NCBI RefSeq assembly: GCF_030272615.1
Contig: NC_081406.1
Location: forward strand, 187,658,391 to 187,722,390
DNA from: Cryptomeria japonica
Lineage: Eukaryota; Streptophyta; Pinopsida; Cupressales; Cupressaceae
Direction of reading: 5' to 3'
Length of the DNA stretch: 64,000 bases
Positions within the stretch are counted from its first letter, which is position 1, and every line of letters begins with the position of its first letter. The notes beneath the pieces were generated by a model. It saw only the letters and a program-made list of their open reading frames with translations. It was not told the origin of the DNA and did no database searches. The position numbers and the translations under genes were made by a program. Shown one piece after another: positions 20,501 through 31,334 of the stretch.

Positions 20501-22103
20501 TGTCATGACCCCTCCTTGATCATTATATATTTATATAGATAGATAGAAACAACACTATATACTATGATTATACAAGGACAGTGAAGACGTTGCAGACCAA
20601 AACGTCCGTCATAGCTTATTGGTTGAAGACAATACAGCCCGATTCCTCTTTATTGCCATTGTGAAGATGTTATGATGAGATCAGAAAACTAAATGATAAT
20701 ATGTAACAAGTATTGAAGAGACTAGGTAACACGTATCAAAGAAACTTAAAACCATAATGGACCGATACTTATAAAACAATTCATCACATCCGATAGTCAT
20801 TAACTAATCGGTGGTATTAAGTTGTTATTTCACATATCTGTATTTTGTCCAACTAATAGTCATTAGCAATCAGCAGTATTAAATCGCTTTATAATTGACA
20901 CAGCGATATTTAGTCTAACCGATAGTTATTAAGTTATTAACTAATCGGTAGTATTCAATGATTGGGTTTGAATCGGTTGACCAATGCCAATCAATATTTA
21001 CAATATGAAGCACATGACCATTCACGTATGGGTGTGATACGTGAACAATGCAAAGAGATGTGGCCCTTCCACGTAAGGGTAGGAAATAATATATATATAT
21101 GTCATTTAAGACAGAAATACTAGGGGGGGCGTTAAAAAAAAGTAATAAGTCTGATAATGTTTTATGCAGAATTTAATACTAATATTAATATAGATTGCAG
21201 TAAGTATATCAGTCATTCCTAATTTCCTATGCAGTGGCAGACCATATCTGACGTATTTCAGATCTGCCTGGCCTCACAACCTTTAAATATAACTAATGCT
21301 TTTAGGCAAGGGGGAATTAATAATCTATATAATAGGAAGAGAATTATGTGAAGACAGAGAAATAAATCAGAATATATATATATATATCACAGACTGAAGA
21401 AATAATCAGATTATATGTGACGACAAATTGTAACATTAAGGCATATACGTCAGGTATACAAATCGGAGGAAGTTATCCAGATAAGTTATGTCTTCCAAAC
21501 TAGTTTTAGAATCTTAAGTTAAATATTATAATGAATAGCATTCAGTTATGATAAAATTATATTTATTAATAAGTATGCTTAATATATGAAGCCCAATAAT
21601 GTTCTTATGCAGAATTAATAGTAACACTAATATGGACTGCAATATGTATGACAGTCATACTTAATTTCATATATATATTCATAATACATAAGAAATATAT
21701 ATACTTATAGTCTGAATCATGTTATTGCTTTCGGTATTTAAAAAGATGGAATTGAGATGTTCCAAAGAAGGGCAGTCTAAATCCAAGCAATAGGTTAAGT
21801 CTTAAGATAAGGTGGGGATCAGCGACCCATAAGCCTTAGGGGTATAGACCCAAGATAGGTAAGGGCTTGGATCAATAAACTTTGAGGGAACCTATTGTAG
21901 TTGGTCTCTAAGCGCTTTGGTAACATATGTAAACTTTCTCCCTTAAAATTGAAATAGTAGCAAGGTTTGAGATCTATATTAAGAACTATGAATAATGAAA
22001 TTAATCAGCTAGTGAGGAAAATAGACAAGCACTTGTTAATAACTTATTGAAGAAAATCTATCAATTTTCGTACATTTAATTAGATCAGGTAGGGGACATT
22101 ACA
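20501..22103 (+). repeat. right LTR of the LARD-like element
   Basis: 1603 bases, TGTCATGACCCC...GGGGACATTACA, followed by the target duplication TCCTC. Confidence 0.9.
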
Positions 22104-23554
22104 TCCTCTTCTAACTATTTGTCATAGGCAGAAATTTTCCTTTCATCACAATAAGTAAAGAATTTTAGTTTAAGGTTTTGTTAAGGCTATTCTATGTATA
22201 TTCCACTTGTAAGGAATAAAAATTCCCCTGCTAGGCTTTACTGGCTGACATGATGCAGCAACAACTTCTGCTTTCTCCCATAATGACAAATTTTCTGAGA
22301 ATGACAAATTTATTTTTGACAAATCTGTAAATAATATCCGAATAGTCTGCTCATTGAAGTCAAAGTTGGACTGACCAAGACATTTAAAGAAAAAAAAATT
22401 TGGACCACATATTTAATGATGCAGATCTAGAGATTCGAGAATTGGCTCAATTAACAATGAAGAATTTAGTTAATGATATGTGATGATTGAATTGCATTAG
22501 TTGGATTGTCTTGAATTAGGCCTATGATGGAGTGACTAAATATTGGAATCTTTATGCTTTTCTTCAGGTTGACAGAGACCATTCTTGAGATCCTATTGTT
22601 GGTGTGCAGTCTGAGAAGAAATTTGCAGGCTGACGTATTTACGTTTGTTAATTTTCCTGTTTATGCCGAATCTGGTATGATTTAAAAGTACTGCTAAGAA
22701 ATTTAAGTATTTGGCTTTTAAAAATGAAGATGCTATGTTTTGTTGAGCTATGGTTTATGTCATATTCAGCCTTAAGCCTTTGTAGTCATACCTTCACATG
22801 AAATTGTTATTCTATGACTAGCAGTCAAGCTTCATCATTATAAATTATCATTATGGCTCACAAGCATGTCTTCTTATTATAATGGATGATTGTTCCAAAG
22901 CCTTGTATTGTTATAGAAATTAAATGACACTGGTCGCCAAATACTCATAGCATTGACAGTATGGTTGTAACTTTGATAGCCTTACTCACTGGTGAGGTAG
23001 TATTAATTAGAATCCTTGCAGTCATGTTTGACATTAGCATTTGAAATTTTGAATAGTAGGGTAAAGCCCTTGCGGCCAGACCTTCTCGTTGTAATTAGCA
23101 GCCATGTCATTATAAGGGGTATTTGTGTTTGGCGCATAGTTCCAAGGAGTCTCCTGACAAAGGGACGGAGGGGGGAGTTTCAGGGATGAGGGGACCATGG
23201 GCCTAAGTTTAGGGAGGGTGGAGGGACAACGAGGCAGGGGTGGCAGGGCAGCGGTCTGGTGGTGCAAATACATATACTACTTGAAAAAATAGTATAAAAA
23301 AATGTGTTAGGTATAAGTATAAGAATTACAAATGAGACTTTGGCATACTAAGTGAAATTTAAACTACTAGACATTACAAACGTGGCAATAATTACAATGA
23401 ACATTAACAATGGTGGGTGGAGGTTCGGAAGCAAATCCCCCAATAGGGTGGAAGGGCAATGCCCCTCACAAGGGTCTAGGGGCAATGCCCCTCATGGGGT
23501 TCTAAGGGTAGAACCCCCAACAAAGTTGACAACTATTGCTATACAAGGCAAGGT
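22104..23554. other. non-coding stretch between two LTR elements
   Basis: No gene seen. The part at 22700-23030 has recurring TTGTAGTCAT or GCAGTCA and ATTATAATGG words that also appear at 36100-36500, on the far side of the next two insertions, so both may belong to one older repetitive locus. The right edge carries the palindromes at 23453-23517. Confidence 0.5.
23453..23517. repeat. cluster of GC-rich palindromes
   Basis: Three perfect hairpins in 65 bases: GGGC-AAT-GCCC (23454-23464), AGGGGC-AAT-GCCCCT (23478-23492), and a 9-base stem GGGGTTCTA/TAGAACCCC with loop AGGG (23496-23517). A fourth, GGGGC-AGA-GCCCC (29296-29308), lies just beyond the next LTR element, so the array was split by that insertion. 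Confidence 0.8.
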
Positions 23555-25038
23555 TGTAATGTCCCCATTTTCATGAGGATCAGTTCGCAGAGGGGTTTGA
23601 CCTATCACTTGACCCTCGTAGGCCAAGGAGTTGATAAGAGGGGCGCTTGGGAAGTTGCTTGTGGCTTAACAATTTATTTTAATATGATTTTTCATGAGAT
23701 AATGTCTTCTCACGTATGGTGTCACGTGTGAAGTCAATTGCACTTTATATTATAATGATATTTTAATATTATCTAAAGTGCAGTTAAATATTATTTTAAG
23801 GTACAATTAAATATTATTTTATTAAATTAGAATGTTTTAGAAGGAGACCAATCCACGTGAGGAAAATAATAATTAGGGGATGTGGCTCATTGTTTTGGCA
23901 TCAAATGTTTTGACACCACCTTTGTTTGATAGCTTGTGGAGCCAAGGGTTTCTGCAGTTTATCTTCAGCCATTGGGAACGGAAACTCTCAATTGGTAATG
24001 CGATTTTGAGGTTGTGAAATATCTTTTGAATTATCGCTGGTTGTGAACTCTACCTCAGGAGTTCAACTTGGAGCTTATTGTGATTTGCATCAACATTCAT
24101 GGAAGTCGAATTGGGAGAATGCTTCAGCTATAGGGTTAATTGACATCCATGTTATAACTGCACTACAAGGGAAGATAGGCGATCATCTTGGAGGTGATTT
24201 GGTGGTGTTTAGGGGTGTTTGAAGGCACATTCTGAGGTCATTTCCAGGTCTGTCCTGAGGGTCGATCAGACCTACTTATCCTCACATTTTCACTCATTAC
24301 TCATTGCTGGTTGCTCAAAATTTTGAGGGCACTTGATCATTCAACTCGGCTGACCTTGGCAATCATTCCATCAATCATTTGGAGGGGAGGAAGGGCTGCA
24401 ATTATTTATTATTACATCTGCAACTTAGGGCATTAGGCGGTCAGCTCCTAGTGGGGCGATTTCATGCTTGGAGCCTTCAAAAAATTGTAGTGACAACATC
24501 ATACATGATCGCTGGGGTTCATCTTCCATTTGACATCATTAAACCAGGTTCTTGATCAGTATTTGCTAATGTAATGTCTAAATTTCTGAGGACTAGTATG
24601 CAGAAATTGGAAGTCAACCATTAGAGTTCTTCAATAACATCTTGTACCTGCATCAATAATAGTTATTGTTTACTTATGAAGTCTGAAATAAGATCAGAAA
24701 TTAGTTGTAGCAGTAGTATACTTCAGACTCATTATTTCTGAAGTTTGCATGTCAAGTGTTTGTGAAAATGTCTCTAGGCTGTAGGTACACATTTGTCTTT
24801 TGAAATTCATATATATGCCTTGGAAAGATCAAAAGAAGTCATTTATGCATTGAGTCTATAGTTTAGATATTCTAGAATCGTTTGCAAGCATTTCTTGTGC
24901 CTTGGTGTCAATAACACACAATCATATCAGACTGATAACTCAGACCAGCAAGCTAGAAGATTATATGTGAATTGTTTGACAATATTCCTCAAGCCATAAA
25001 CAGTGAGTTTAACATCAGATTAGGCAAGGGATATTAAA
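23555..25038 (+). repeat. left LTR of the second LARD-like element
   Basis: 1484 bases. Matched by 27807-29287 with several dozen differences, so older than the young copia. Confidence 0.88.
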
Positions 25039-25039
25039 G

Positions 25040-25051
25040 TGGTATCAAAGC
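25040..25051 (+). other. primer binding site, one base off consensus
   Basis: TGGTATCAAAGC, one base from the tRNA-iMet complement, one base after the LTR end. Confidence 0.75.
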
Positions 25052-25078
25052 GGTGTCCTGCCATCGTGTGTGAGAAAT

Positions 25079-25378
25079 ATGGCTTTTAAATTTGTTGATG
25101 AAGTAATGATTGCTTATGAGTATAGAGCACTTCCAGATAAGACCAAAAGTCTTCTAGACTTCGACTGCTATATGGAGTATCGGATGGATTGTGGCAACCA
25201 AAAAAGAGAATCAAAGAATAGAGATACTTCACCCATGATAGGCAGAAATTTATATGATGACTTTGTTAGACATGCTGATTTAACTCAAGAGGATATGAGG
25301 GCAGCCATGGGGAATGAGTTGTCTACATCATCTTTGCAAAAAGTTTCACTTGAGACTTCTACATTGGAGGCTAGTTAA
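25079..25378 (+). CDS. short ORF after the primer site, unrecognised
   Basis: The ATG at 25079 lies 27 bases after the primer site, where gag would start. The 99-residue product is charged (MAFKFVDEVMIAYEYRAL at the start, many Asp/Glu/Lys) and has no zinc knuckle or other known motif. It may be a gag remnant. It stops before an overlapping frame that carries on to 25775. Confidence 0.35.
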   Translation: MAFKFVDEVMIAYEYRALPDKTKSLLDFDCYMEYRMDCGNQKRESKNRDTSPMIGRNLYDDFVRHADLTQEDMRAAMGNELSTSSLQKVSLETSTLEAS

Positions 25379-25381
25379 TAA

Positions 25382-25775
25382 TATGGGTAGCAATGGTATG
25401 GATTCGTTGGATGATCATGATGCTTCTTCACCTTCACATAATAAAAAATCAGACTATGGCAGCCAAGGACAGTTGGAACAAAGGCCCTTGGTTTGGGAAG
25501 ATCTGCAAGCTCAAACGTTGGTGAAGGAAGATGGAATAATTTATGCATTGTCAAGAATGGGCAACACTCACAAACATCTAGAGGACCTCATTTGGACAGA
25601 TCAAAGAGAGGAAAGACAAAAAGGAATGGGACATGGCATTCCTCATACACATATGCATCCTTTCAAAGACACTTTGGAGTTGATAAAAGAAGATTATCTA
25701 CAAATGTGGGACAGGGCTGTCCAATTGGTAAAAGATCAAGATAGAGAGAGATTGCTGACCTTTGTCTACTTCTAA
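25382..25775 (+). CDS. ORF, unrecognised, continues the element reading
   Basis: A frame overlapping the previous one encodes a polar, Gln/Asp/His-rich segment (MGSNGMDSLDDHDASS, later HKHLEDLIWTDQREERQ and LIKEDYLQMWDRAVQLVKDQ). The alpha-helical, charged composition is compatible with a structural protein, but I recognise no family. A frameshift between this and the preceding ORF may have split one longer gene. Confidence 0.3.
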
Positions 25776-26013
25776 GTGGGCATAATCACTATTTTCATAA
25801 TTCAGAAAATCAGTCCTTTGTAGCAGCTATTCCTAGAAAAGAAGAAGAGACAAATCAAGACTTGATGGCTTTTGATGACTACAATGTAAGATTAAAAGAT
25901 CTGAATTGAGACAGCGATATTCCTCCTCATTCTAATATGAGATTGCTGCTCTTACACATGGGAGAACTTGTAAAGATGAATCTACAAGTGTTTGTTCACT
26001 AAGTGCTAGTGTT

Positions 26014-26673
26014 GTGAATGAAAATTCCAATAGAAATGCACTTGTGAAGCTTGAAGAATATGACAGGTATACTGATGACAGCAAACACATTTCTTCACTT
26101 CATCATGAGAATGATGATACCTTGGAATCATCTCTAAAAGGCACTCAAGAATTGGGTATTAAAGATGGGTTTGGTGGGATGAATTCAAATCATGAGCATT
26201 CTGATTTTTTATATCAGACTTGGGAGGATGTGGAAAGGACACACAAGTTGTGTGATATATGGTCACAAAGGGCCAAGGAGGCTAGACTAGTGGCTGCCTA
26301 TGCGAGACAGCATCTCCAAAACATAAAGGGAAGGGTCAATCTCTCCAACATGGCTAGGCAAAAGGGGATAGATTGCATTAGGAGATTCCTCATTCAAATG
26401 ATGGATGAATCTGAAAATATACTTGGTTCTCCTAAGAACTATGATGGTCAACCATTGACGGAGGTTGGTGCCTTTTACCATGACTACATAGTGAGGAGAG
26501 TTCATCACCTTTTGAGCCCACATGTTGAGGATTGGTTGATGCGTCGATGTGGGATGACAGAGGGCTTGTACCATCCATTGTGGGATGAAGAGTGGCCATC
26601 TTCAGAAGATGGGACTAGAGGTTGCAAGTACCCGACTCAGTTGTGTGTGGGGATTTACTTGCAGGAACAGTAG
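26014..26673 (+). CDS. 219-codon ORF of unknown family in the LARD-like element
   Basis: The longest open frame of this element. After a polar N-terminus it reads as a plausible folded, mostly helical protein: FLYQTWEDVERTHKLCDIW, then KEARLVAAYARQHLQNIKG, DCIRRFLIQMMDESENILG, and VEDWLMRRCGMTEGLYHPL with several Trp near the end. No retroelement motif is visible and I do not recognise it. It may be a lineage-specific element protein or a captured host fragment. The natural start is unknown; similar composition continues upstream across stops. Confidence 0.4.
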   Translation: MNENSNRNALVKLEEYDRYTDDSKHISSLHHENDDTLESSLKGTQELGIKDGFGGMNSNHEHSDFLYQTWEDVERTHKLCDIWSQRAKEARLVAAYARQHLQNIKGRVNLSNMARQKGIDCIRRFLIQMMDESENILGSPKNYDGQPLTEVGAFYHDYIVRRVHHLLSPHVEDWLMRRCGMTEGLYHPLWDEEWPSSEDGTRGCKYPTQLCVGIYLQEQ

Positions 26674-27806
26674 TTAGCTATCCATCATGTTGTTGTGTAT
26701 CCGCCAGGGGTTGCTACTTCCATGTCACAGAGATTTCATATGGATACATAGCTACAATGATTATGGTGTTAGTAGGCATGATGTCTTGATTTGTTATCAC
26801 ATCCAGGAAGGTTTAGCCAGTGCTTCTGGTGCAATCACTGATTAGGAGGGACCTCAGAGAGATCAATCCGGACCGGTCAGCAAGAGTAAACACAAGGATA
26901 TGATGGAAGCAATGCAGAACTGAATGAATTATATCATGAAAACTGATTACATTCAACCGGTAACAACCGGGTTACAGAAACCGGCTCACTAGCCTACTAA
27001 AACATGCTTAATTACAAAACAGGTCGCAACCGGGACCTCAAATCTTAAGATTTGTCTTTTATGTTCTATTTATTAACTGATCTCTTTTCTAATGCTCAAT
27101 TACAATGATTTATACGACCCAAGGGGATCCGGACGGCCCAAAAAGGGATCAAAAGTCGAAGACCAAGATCTAACGTGTAAAAACAACAAGGTCGACCTCT
27201 GCCAAAGAAATTCCTCCGGAAAATCCAAAGGATGAAGTGTAGATCCAAGGGAAGGTCAGCCACACACCAAGGAACATCGGAATCAACGCTCAAGGCTCCG
27301 CAATATATGGAAGGGATCCGGTAGATTTCGGTAGATTACAAATGCAAATAGGTCCAGACAATCGGTACCAGAAAACTGTCTCTGAAACCGGTAGCGATAA
27401 CTTGCTAGAAAATGATCCAAATGCTCCGCGGTTTGGGAATAAGGTAGATGATCAAGTCTTCAAGCAAAAATCCAACTTCTCGAGATCCGATGAGCCAATG
27501 CCAGAAAATACAGAATGAAATGTTGAAACTACAAAACAGAAAGGAAATATTTTTGGTTGATGCAAGATTGCCACGAACCGGGGATGCTCCTGCATCAGCT
27601 TCCAGATGTCCTTATTTACACATGACGGATGGGTGTGAATTCAGATTGTATTGGGATCCAAGGATCATTTTGTTTGATAGACTACTCGGCATACATGGTT
27701 CAGTATCTTTCCAGGCACTCTACAGAGTCATTTGGGATACAAGCGGAGTAGAGTTTTTCTTTGCAGCTGAGATTGCTTGGGGACAAGCAATTTCAGAAGG
27801 GCAGAT
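26674..27806. other. non-coding, CCGG-rich segment and element tail
   Basis: From about 26850 to 27580 the sequence is studded with CCGG inside AACCGGT- or ATCCGG-like words (about nine), unlike its surroundings, and on the minus strand reads like the 3' part of an LTR, so an inserted solo LTR is possible; I could not find matching target duplications. The last 180 bases end in AGAAGGGCAGA before the right LTR, the likely polypurine tract. Confidence 0.4.
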
Positions 27807-29287
27807 TGTAATGTCCCCATTTTCATAAGGATCAGTTTGCAGAGGGGTTTGGCCTATCACTTGACCCTTGTAGGCGAAGGAGTTGATAAGAGGGGTACTT
27901 GGGCAGTTGCTTGTGGCTTAACAATTTATTTTAATATGATTTTTCACAAGATAATGTATTCTCACGTATGGTGTCACGTGTGAAGTCAATTGCACTTTAT
28001 ATTATAATGATATTTTAATATTATCTAAAGTGCAATTAAATATTATTTTAAGGTACAATTAAATATTATTTTATTAAAAGACAATCTTCTAGGAGGAGAC
28101 CGATCCATGTGAGGAAAAGAATAAATAGGGAATGTGGCTCATTGTTTTGGCATCGAATGTTTTGAGACCACCTTTGTTTGATAGCTTGTGGAGCCAAGGG
28201 TTTCTGCAGATTATCTTCAGCCATTGGGAACGGAAACTCTCAATTGGTAATGCGATTTTGACGTTGTGAAAGATCTTTCGAATTATCGCTGGTTTTGAGC
28301 TCTACCTCAGAAGTTCAAGTTGGACCTTATTGTGTTTTGCATCAGCATTCATGGAGGTCGAATTGGGAGAATGCTTCAGTTATAGGGTTAATTGACATCC
28401 ATGTTATAACTACACTACAAGGGAAGATAGGCGATCATCTTGGAGGTGATTTGGTGGTATTTAGGGGTGTTTGAAGACACATTTTGAGGTCATTTCCAAG
28501 TCTGTCCTGAGGGTCGATCAGACCTACTTATCCTCACATTTTCACTCATTACTCATTGTTGGTTGCTCAGAATTTTGTGGGCACTTGATCATTCAATTCG
28601 GCTGACCTTGGCAATCATTCCATCAATCATTTGGAGGGGAGGAAGGGCTGCAATTATTTATTATTACATCTGTAACTTAGGGCATTGGGCAGCCAGCTCC
28701 AAGTGGGGCAAATTAATGCTTGGAGCCTTCAAAAAATTGTTGTGACAACATCATGCATGGTCACTGGGGTTCATCTTCCATTTGGCATCATCAAACCAGG
28801 TTCTTGATCAGTATTTGCTAATGTAATGTCTAAATTTCTGAGGACTAGTATGCAGAAATTGGAAGTCAGCCATTAGAGTTCTTCAATAACATCTTGTACC
28901 TGCATCAATAATAGTTATTGTTTATTTACGAAGTCTGAAATAAGATAATTAGTTGCAGCAGTAGTATACTTCAGACTCATTATTTCTGAAGTTTGCATGT
29001 CAAGTGTTTGTGAAAATGTCTCTTGGCTGTAGGTACACATTTGTCTTTTGAAATTCATATAAATGCCTTGGAAAGATCAAAAGAAGTCATTTATGCATTG
29101 AGTCTATGGTGTAGATATTATAGAAATTGTTTGCAAGCATTTCCTGTGCCTTGGTGTCACTAACACACAGTTATATCAGACTGATAACTCACACCAGCAA
29201 GCTAGAAGATTATATCTGAATTGTTTGACAATATTCCTCAAGCCATAAAGAGCGAATTTAACATCAGATTAGGCAAGGGATATTATA
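27807..29287 (+). repeat. right LTR of the second LARD-like element
   Basis: 1481 bases beginning TGTAATGTCCCC, ending GGGATATTATA, with GAGGT following. Confidence 0.88.
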
Positions 29288-29387
29288 GAGGTTGAGGGGC
29301 AGAGCCCCCACCACCAAGCACAAATTAAGCCCTTCAAAACAACAATGGTGAATGTCATTTCACAATTCTATCACTTATTTTTTGCAA

Positions 29388-29659
29388 CACCATGTCCTTA
29401 CTATTTTGAAACTTAGAAGTGATTTGAAATGAGGTTAGAAGGAAAATATATGGTGTTTGATGTTTGGGTGGGGCCCATAGGCCATTAGGATTTAGGCTTG
29501 TGTACGAGTTTCAAAAAAAAACTTAAAGAATGCACTTTTTTCATTGCCTAGACACAAGAAACACTTGGATGTCCCTGAGACATTTGGGAGACTCCCATGT
29601 CCTTATTTTTTTGAAACTTAGAAGTGATTTGAAATGAAATTAGAAGGAAAATTTATGGT
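29388..29659. repeat. tandem repeat of about 208 bp, second copy split by a copia element
   Basis: Copy 1 spans about 29388-29595 (CATGTCCTTA, GAAACTTAGAAGTGATTTG, GGGCCCATAGGCCATTAGG, ATTGCCTAGACACAAG). Copy 2 begins at 29596, is cut at the copia target site after ATGGTGTTTG and resumes at 35797 with GGGTTTGGGTGGGGCCC. Joining the flanks with one GTTTG removed recreates the unit order, which confirms the insertion boundaries. Confidence 0.85.
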
Positions 29660-29664
29660 GTTTG

Positions 29665-30467
29665 TGTTGATGTATGTAGCTAGGTCGGAGCCCTTCTAGG
29701 GCCGACCTAGCACACCTAGCACGTTTGGATTAGTCATGTCCTATCTTGCTTGTATAACGTGTGGGGCTATTTCAGTTTGGCACCACCCTTAAGTTTTGCA
29801 TTGTAATTAATTTGCCTAAATTGTAAAGCCGGCCTAAGGTAAATTGGAAGGCTAGAGTCTCATATATATGTAATGTCAACCTCATTGTAATCATACACAT
29901 ATTCAGCAATTACATCCCTATTCGGTATCCTTCAGCGAATTACCTCTGTGATCAGCGAATCATATACAAAAGACAGCGAACATCATTGGAAGCACAGGGA
30001 ACATTATAGGAAGTACAGCGAACACCTTTGGAAGGTCAGCGAACACCATTTGAAGGACAGTGAACCATCCATTGAGGGCAGTGAACTTCACCCTAGGTGC
30101 AGCAACTGTTCTTTCTGACAGTAGTCATCATTTGAAGGTCAGCGAACTATCCTTGAATGCTGCAAACATCATCCTAAGATCAGCGAACTTCATCTTTGTG
30201 GCAGCAATATCTGTATTGCAGATAAGTTCATCATTGCAGTTTGCCCTAGGTTGAAGATATTACCGTGCATAGTCTACTGATTGCTTCAAGTGTTGAAGCT
30301 CATTGCAAAGATACATTTGGTTATGCTTAATAAAGATCTGAGATTAGTTGTTGGGTTTTTCACCTCCAAGAGGGAGGTTTTCCCAAGGTATATTGGTATT
30401 TATTGTGCACATTGATTTGGTTCTCTTATTTCTGATTATTTTGCTCCAATCTAATACAAAACTAACA
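29665..30467 (+). repeat. 5' LTR of the older copia, with internal AGCGAAC repeats
   Basis: 803 bases, TGTTGATG...CTAACA. A TATA-like CATATATATG is at 29861-29870. Between about 29938 and 30220 the motif CAGCGAAC or a variant recurs every 20-30 bases, about ten times. The 3' LTR lacks one such unit. Confidence 0.93.
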
Positions 30468-30479
30468 TGGTATCAGATC
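30468..30479 (+). other. primer binding site of the older copia
   Basis: TGGTATCAGATC, one base from the tRNA-iMet complement, directly after the LTR. Confidence 0.85.
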
Positions 30480-30560
30480 TAAGTTTGTCTCAGTTGTGAT
30501 CAGACCTTGTAGCAGTGCTCCTACTTCACATTCTTCACACCATTTCCAGCATTCAAGATA

Positions 30561-31334
30561 GTGTATGGTCTGAAAGTTGAGGACAGACTTGAAGGAGCAT
30601 CGAATTTCACCTCATGGAAATTAAGAATCCTTGTCACCCTAGAAGAAAATGATCTTTTGGAGTTTGTGCAAGGAAAAGAGCAATTTGAACCTGAAGATCA
30701 AGATGAGAAGCTTGAATTCAAGAAGAATGCAGTCAAAGCCAAGAAGATCCTTATTGACTCCGTGAAAGATCATCTTGTTCCCATCATCTCCAAGATGTCT
30801 TCAGCCAGAGACATGTTCAAGACATTGGAGGGGATGTATGAGATCAACAACACAAGTAGAGCACTTGCATTGCGTCAACAACTTCATCAAGTCAAGATGG
30901 CAAAGGGAGATTCAGTCATCACCTACTTCATGAAGATTTCAGAATTGAGAGATCAGCTCAGCGCCATTGGAGATGAAGTTGTGGACAAGGACCTAGTCAT
31001 GCTTGCATTGAATGGTCTTCCTCACTCATGGGAGCCATTTATCCAAGGCATAAGTGGGAGATCCAAATTTCCCAAGTTTGACCGCCTCAATGCTGATTGC
31101 ATTCAAGAGGTATCATCAAGAGCTCTCATGGTGAAGACTCTCATGTTCTTGCTACCCAATCCATCAAGAAGAAAGGAGGAAATTGGAAGAAAGGCAACTT
31201 CAAGAGAATCAAAGATCAAGGATCAGCATTTGCACCTGATTCTAAGAAGAAGAAGAAGAAAGATCTATCCTGTATTCAGTGTTTCAGATGTGACAAGTTT
31301 GGTCACTATGCAAGAGACTGCCAGTCAAGACTAA
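30561..31334 (+). pseudogene. copia gag, first part (frameshifted)
   Basis: The first 190 or so codons encode the UBN2-type gag core (FTSWKLRILVTLEENDLLEF, later ALRQQLHQVKMAKGDSV and RDQLSAIGDEVVD). Near 31130 the homologous reading jumps to the overlapping frame, where the Lys-rich linker and CCHC knuckle are found; the remaining codons of this frame are Arg-rich out-of-frame sequence. Copia elements normally use one frame, so this is most simply a disabling indel. The start is uncertain: the first residues match gag only from about the eighth. Confidence 0.8.

Larger units (their letters stand above)
8794..22103 (+). mobile_element. large coding-poor LTR element (LARD-like), interrupted by a copia insertion
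   Basis: Two long direct repeats (8794-10384 and 20501-22103) bound the unit. They start TGTCATGACCCC and end GGGGACATTACA, and the 5-base flanks TCCTC (8789-8793 and 22104-22108) match as target duplication. A primer site TGGTATCAGAGC follows the left repeat. After subtracting the nested copia (12656-20297 plus one GTATT) the internal part is about 2.5 kb and shows no gag, protease, RT or integrase, so it must be non-autonomous. The pattern fits the large retrotransposon derivative (LARD) class. Confidence 0.9.
23555..29287 (+). mobile_element. second coding-poor LTR element (LARD-like)
   Basis: Direct repeats 23555-25038 and 27807-29287 bound a 2.8 kb internal part. They start TGTAATGTCCCC; the ends (GGGATATTAAA and GGGATATTATA) look like mutated ATTACA. 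A primer site TGGTATCAAAGC follows the left repeat. Flanks AAGGT and GAGGT are a target duplication with one mismatch. No pol domains are present. Terminal motifs and the CCTGCCATC after the primer site resemble the 8.8 kb element, suggesting related families. Confidence 0.85.
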
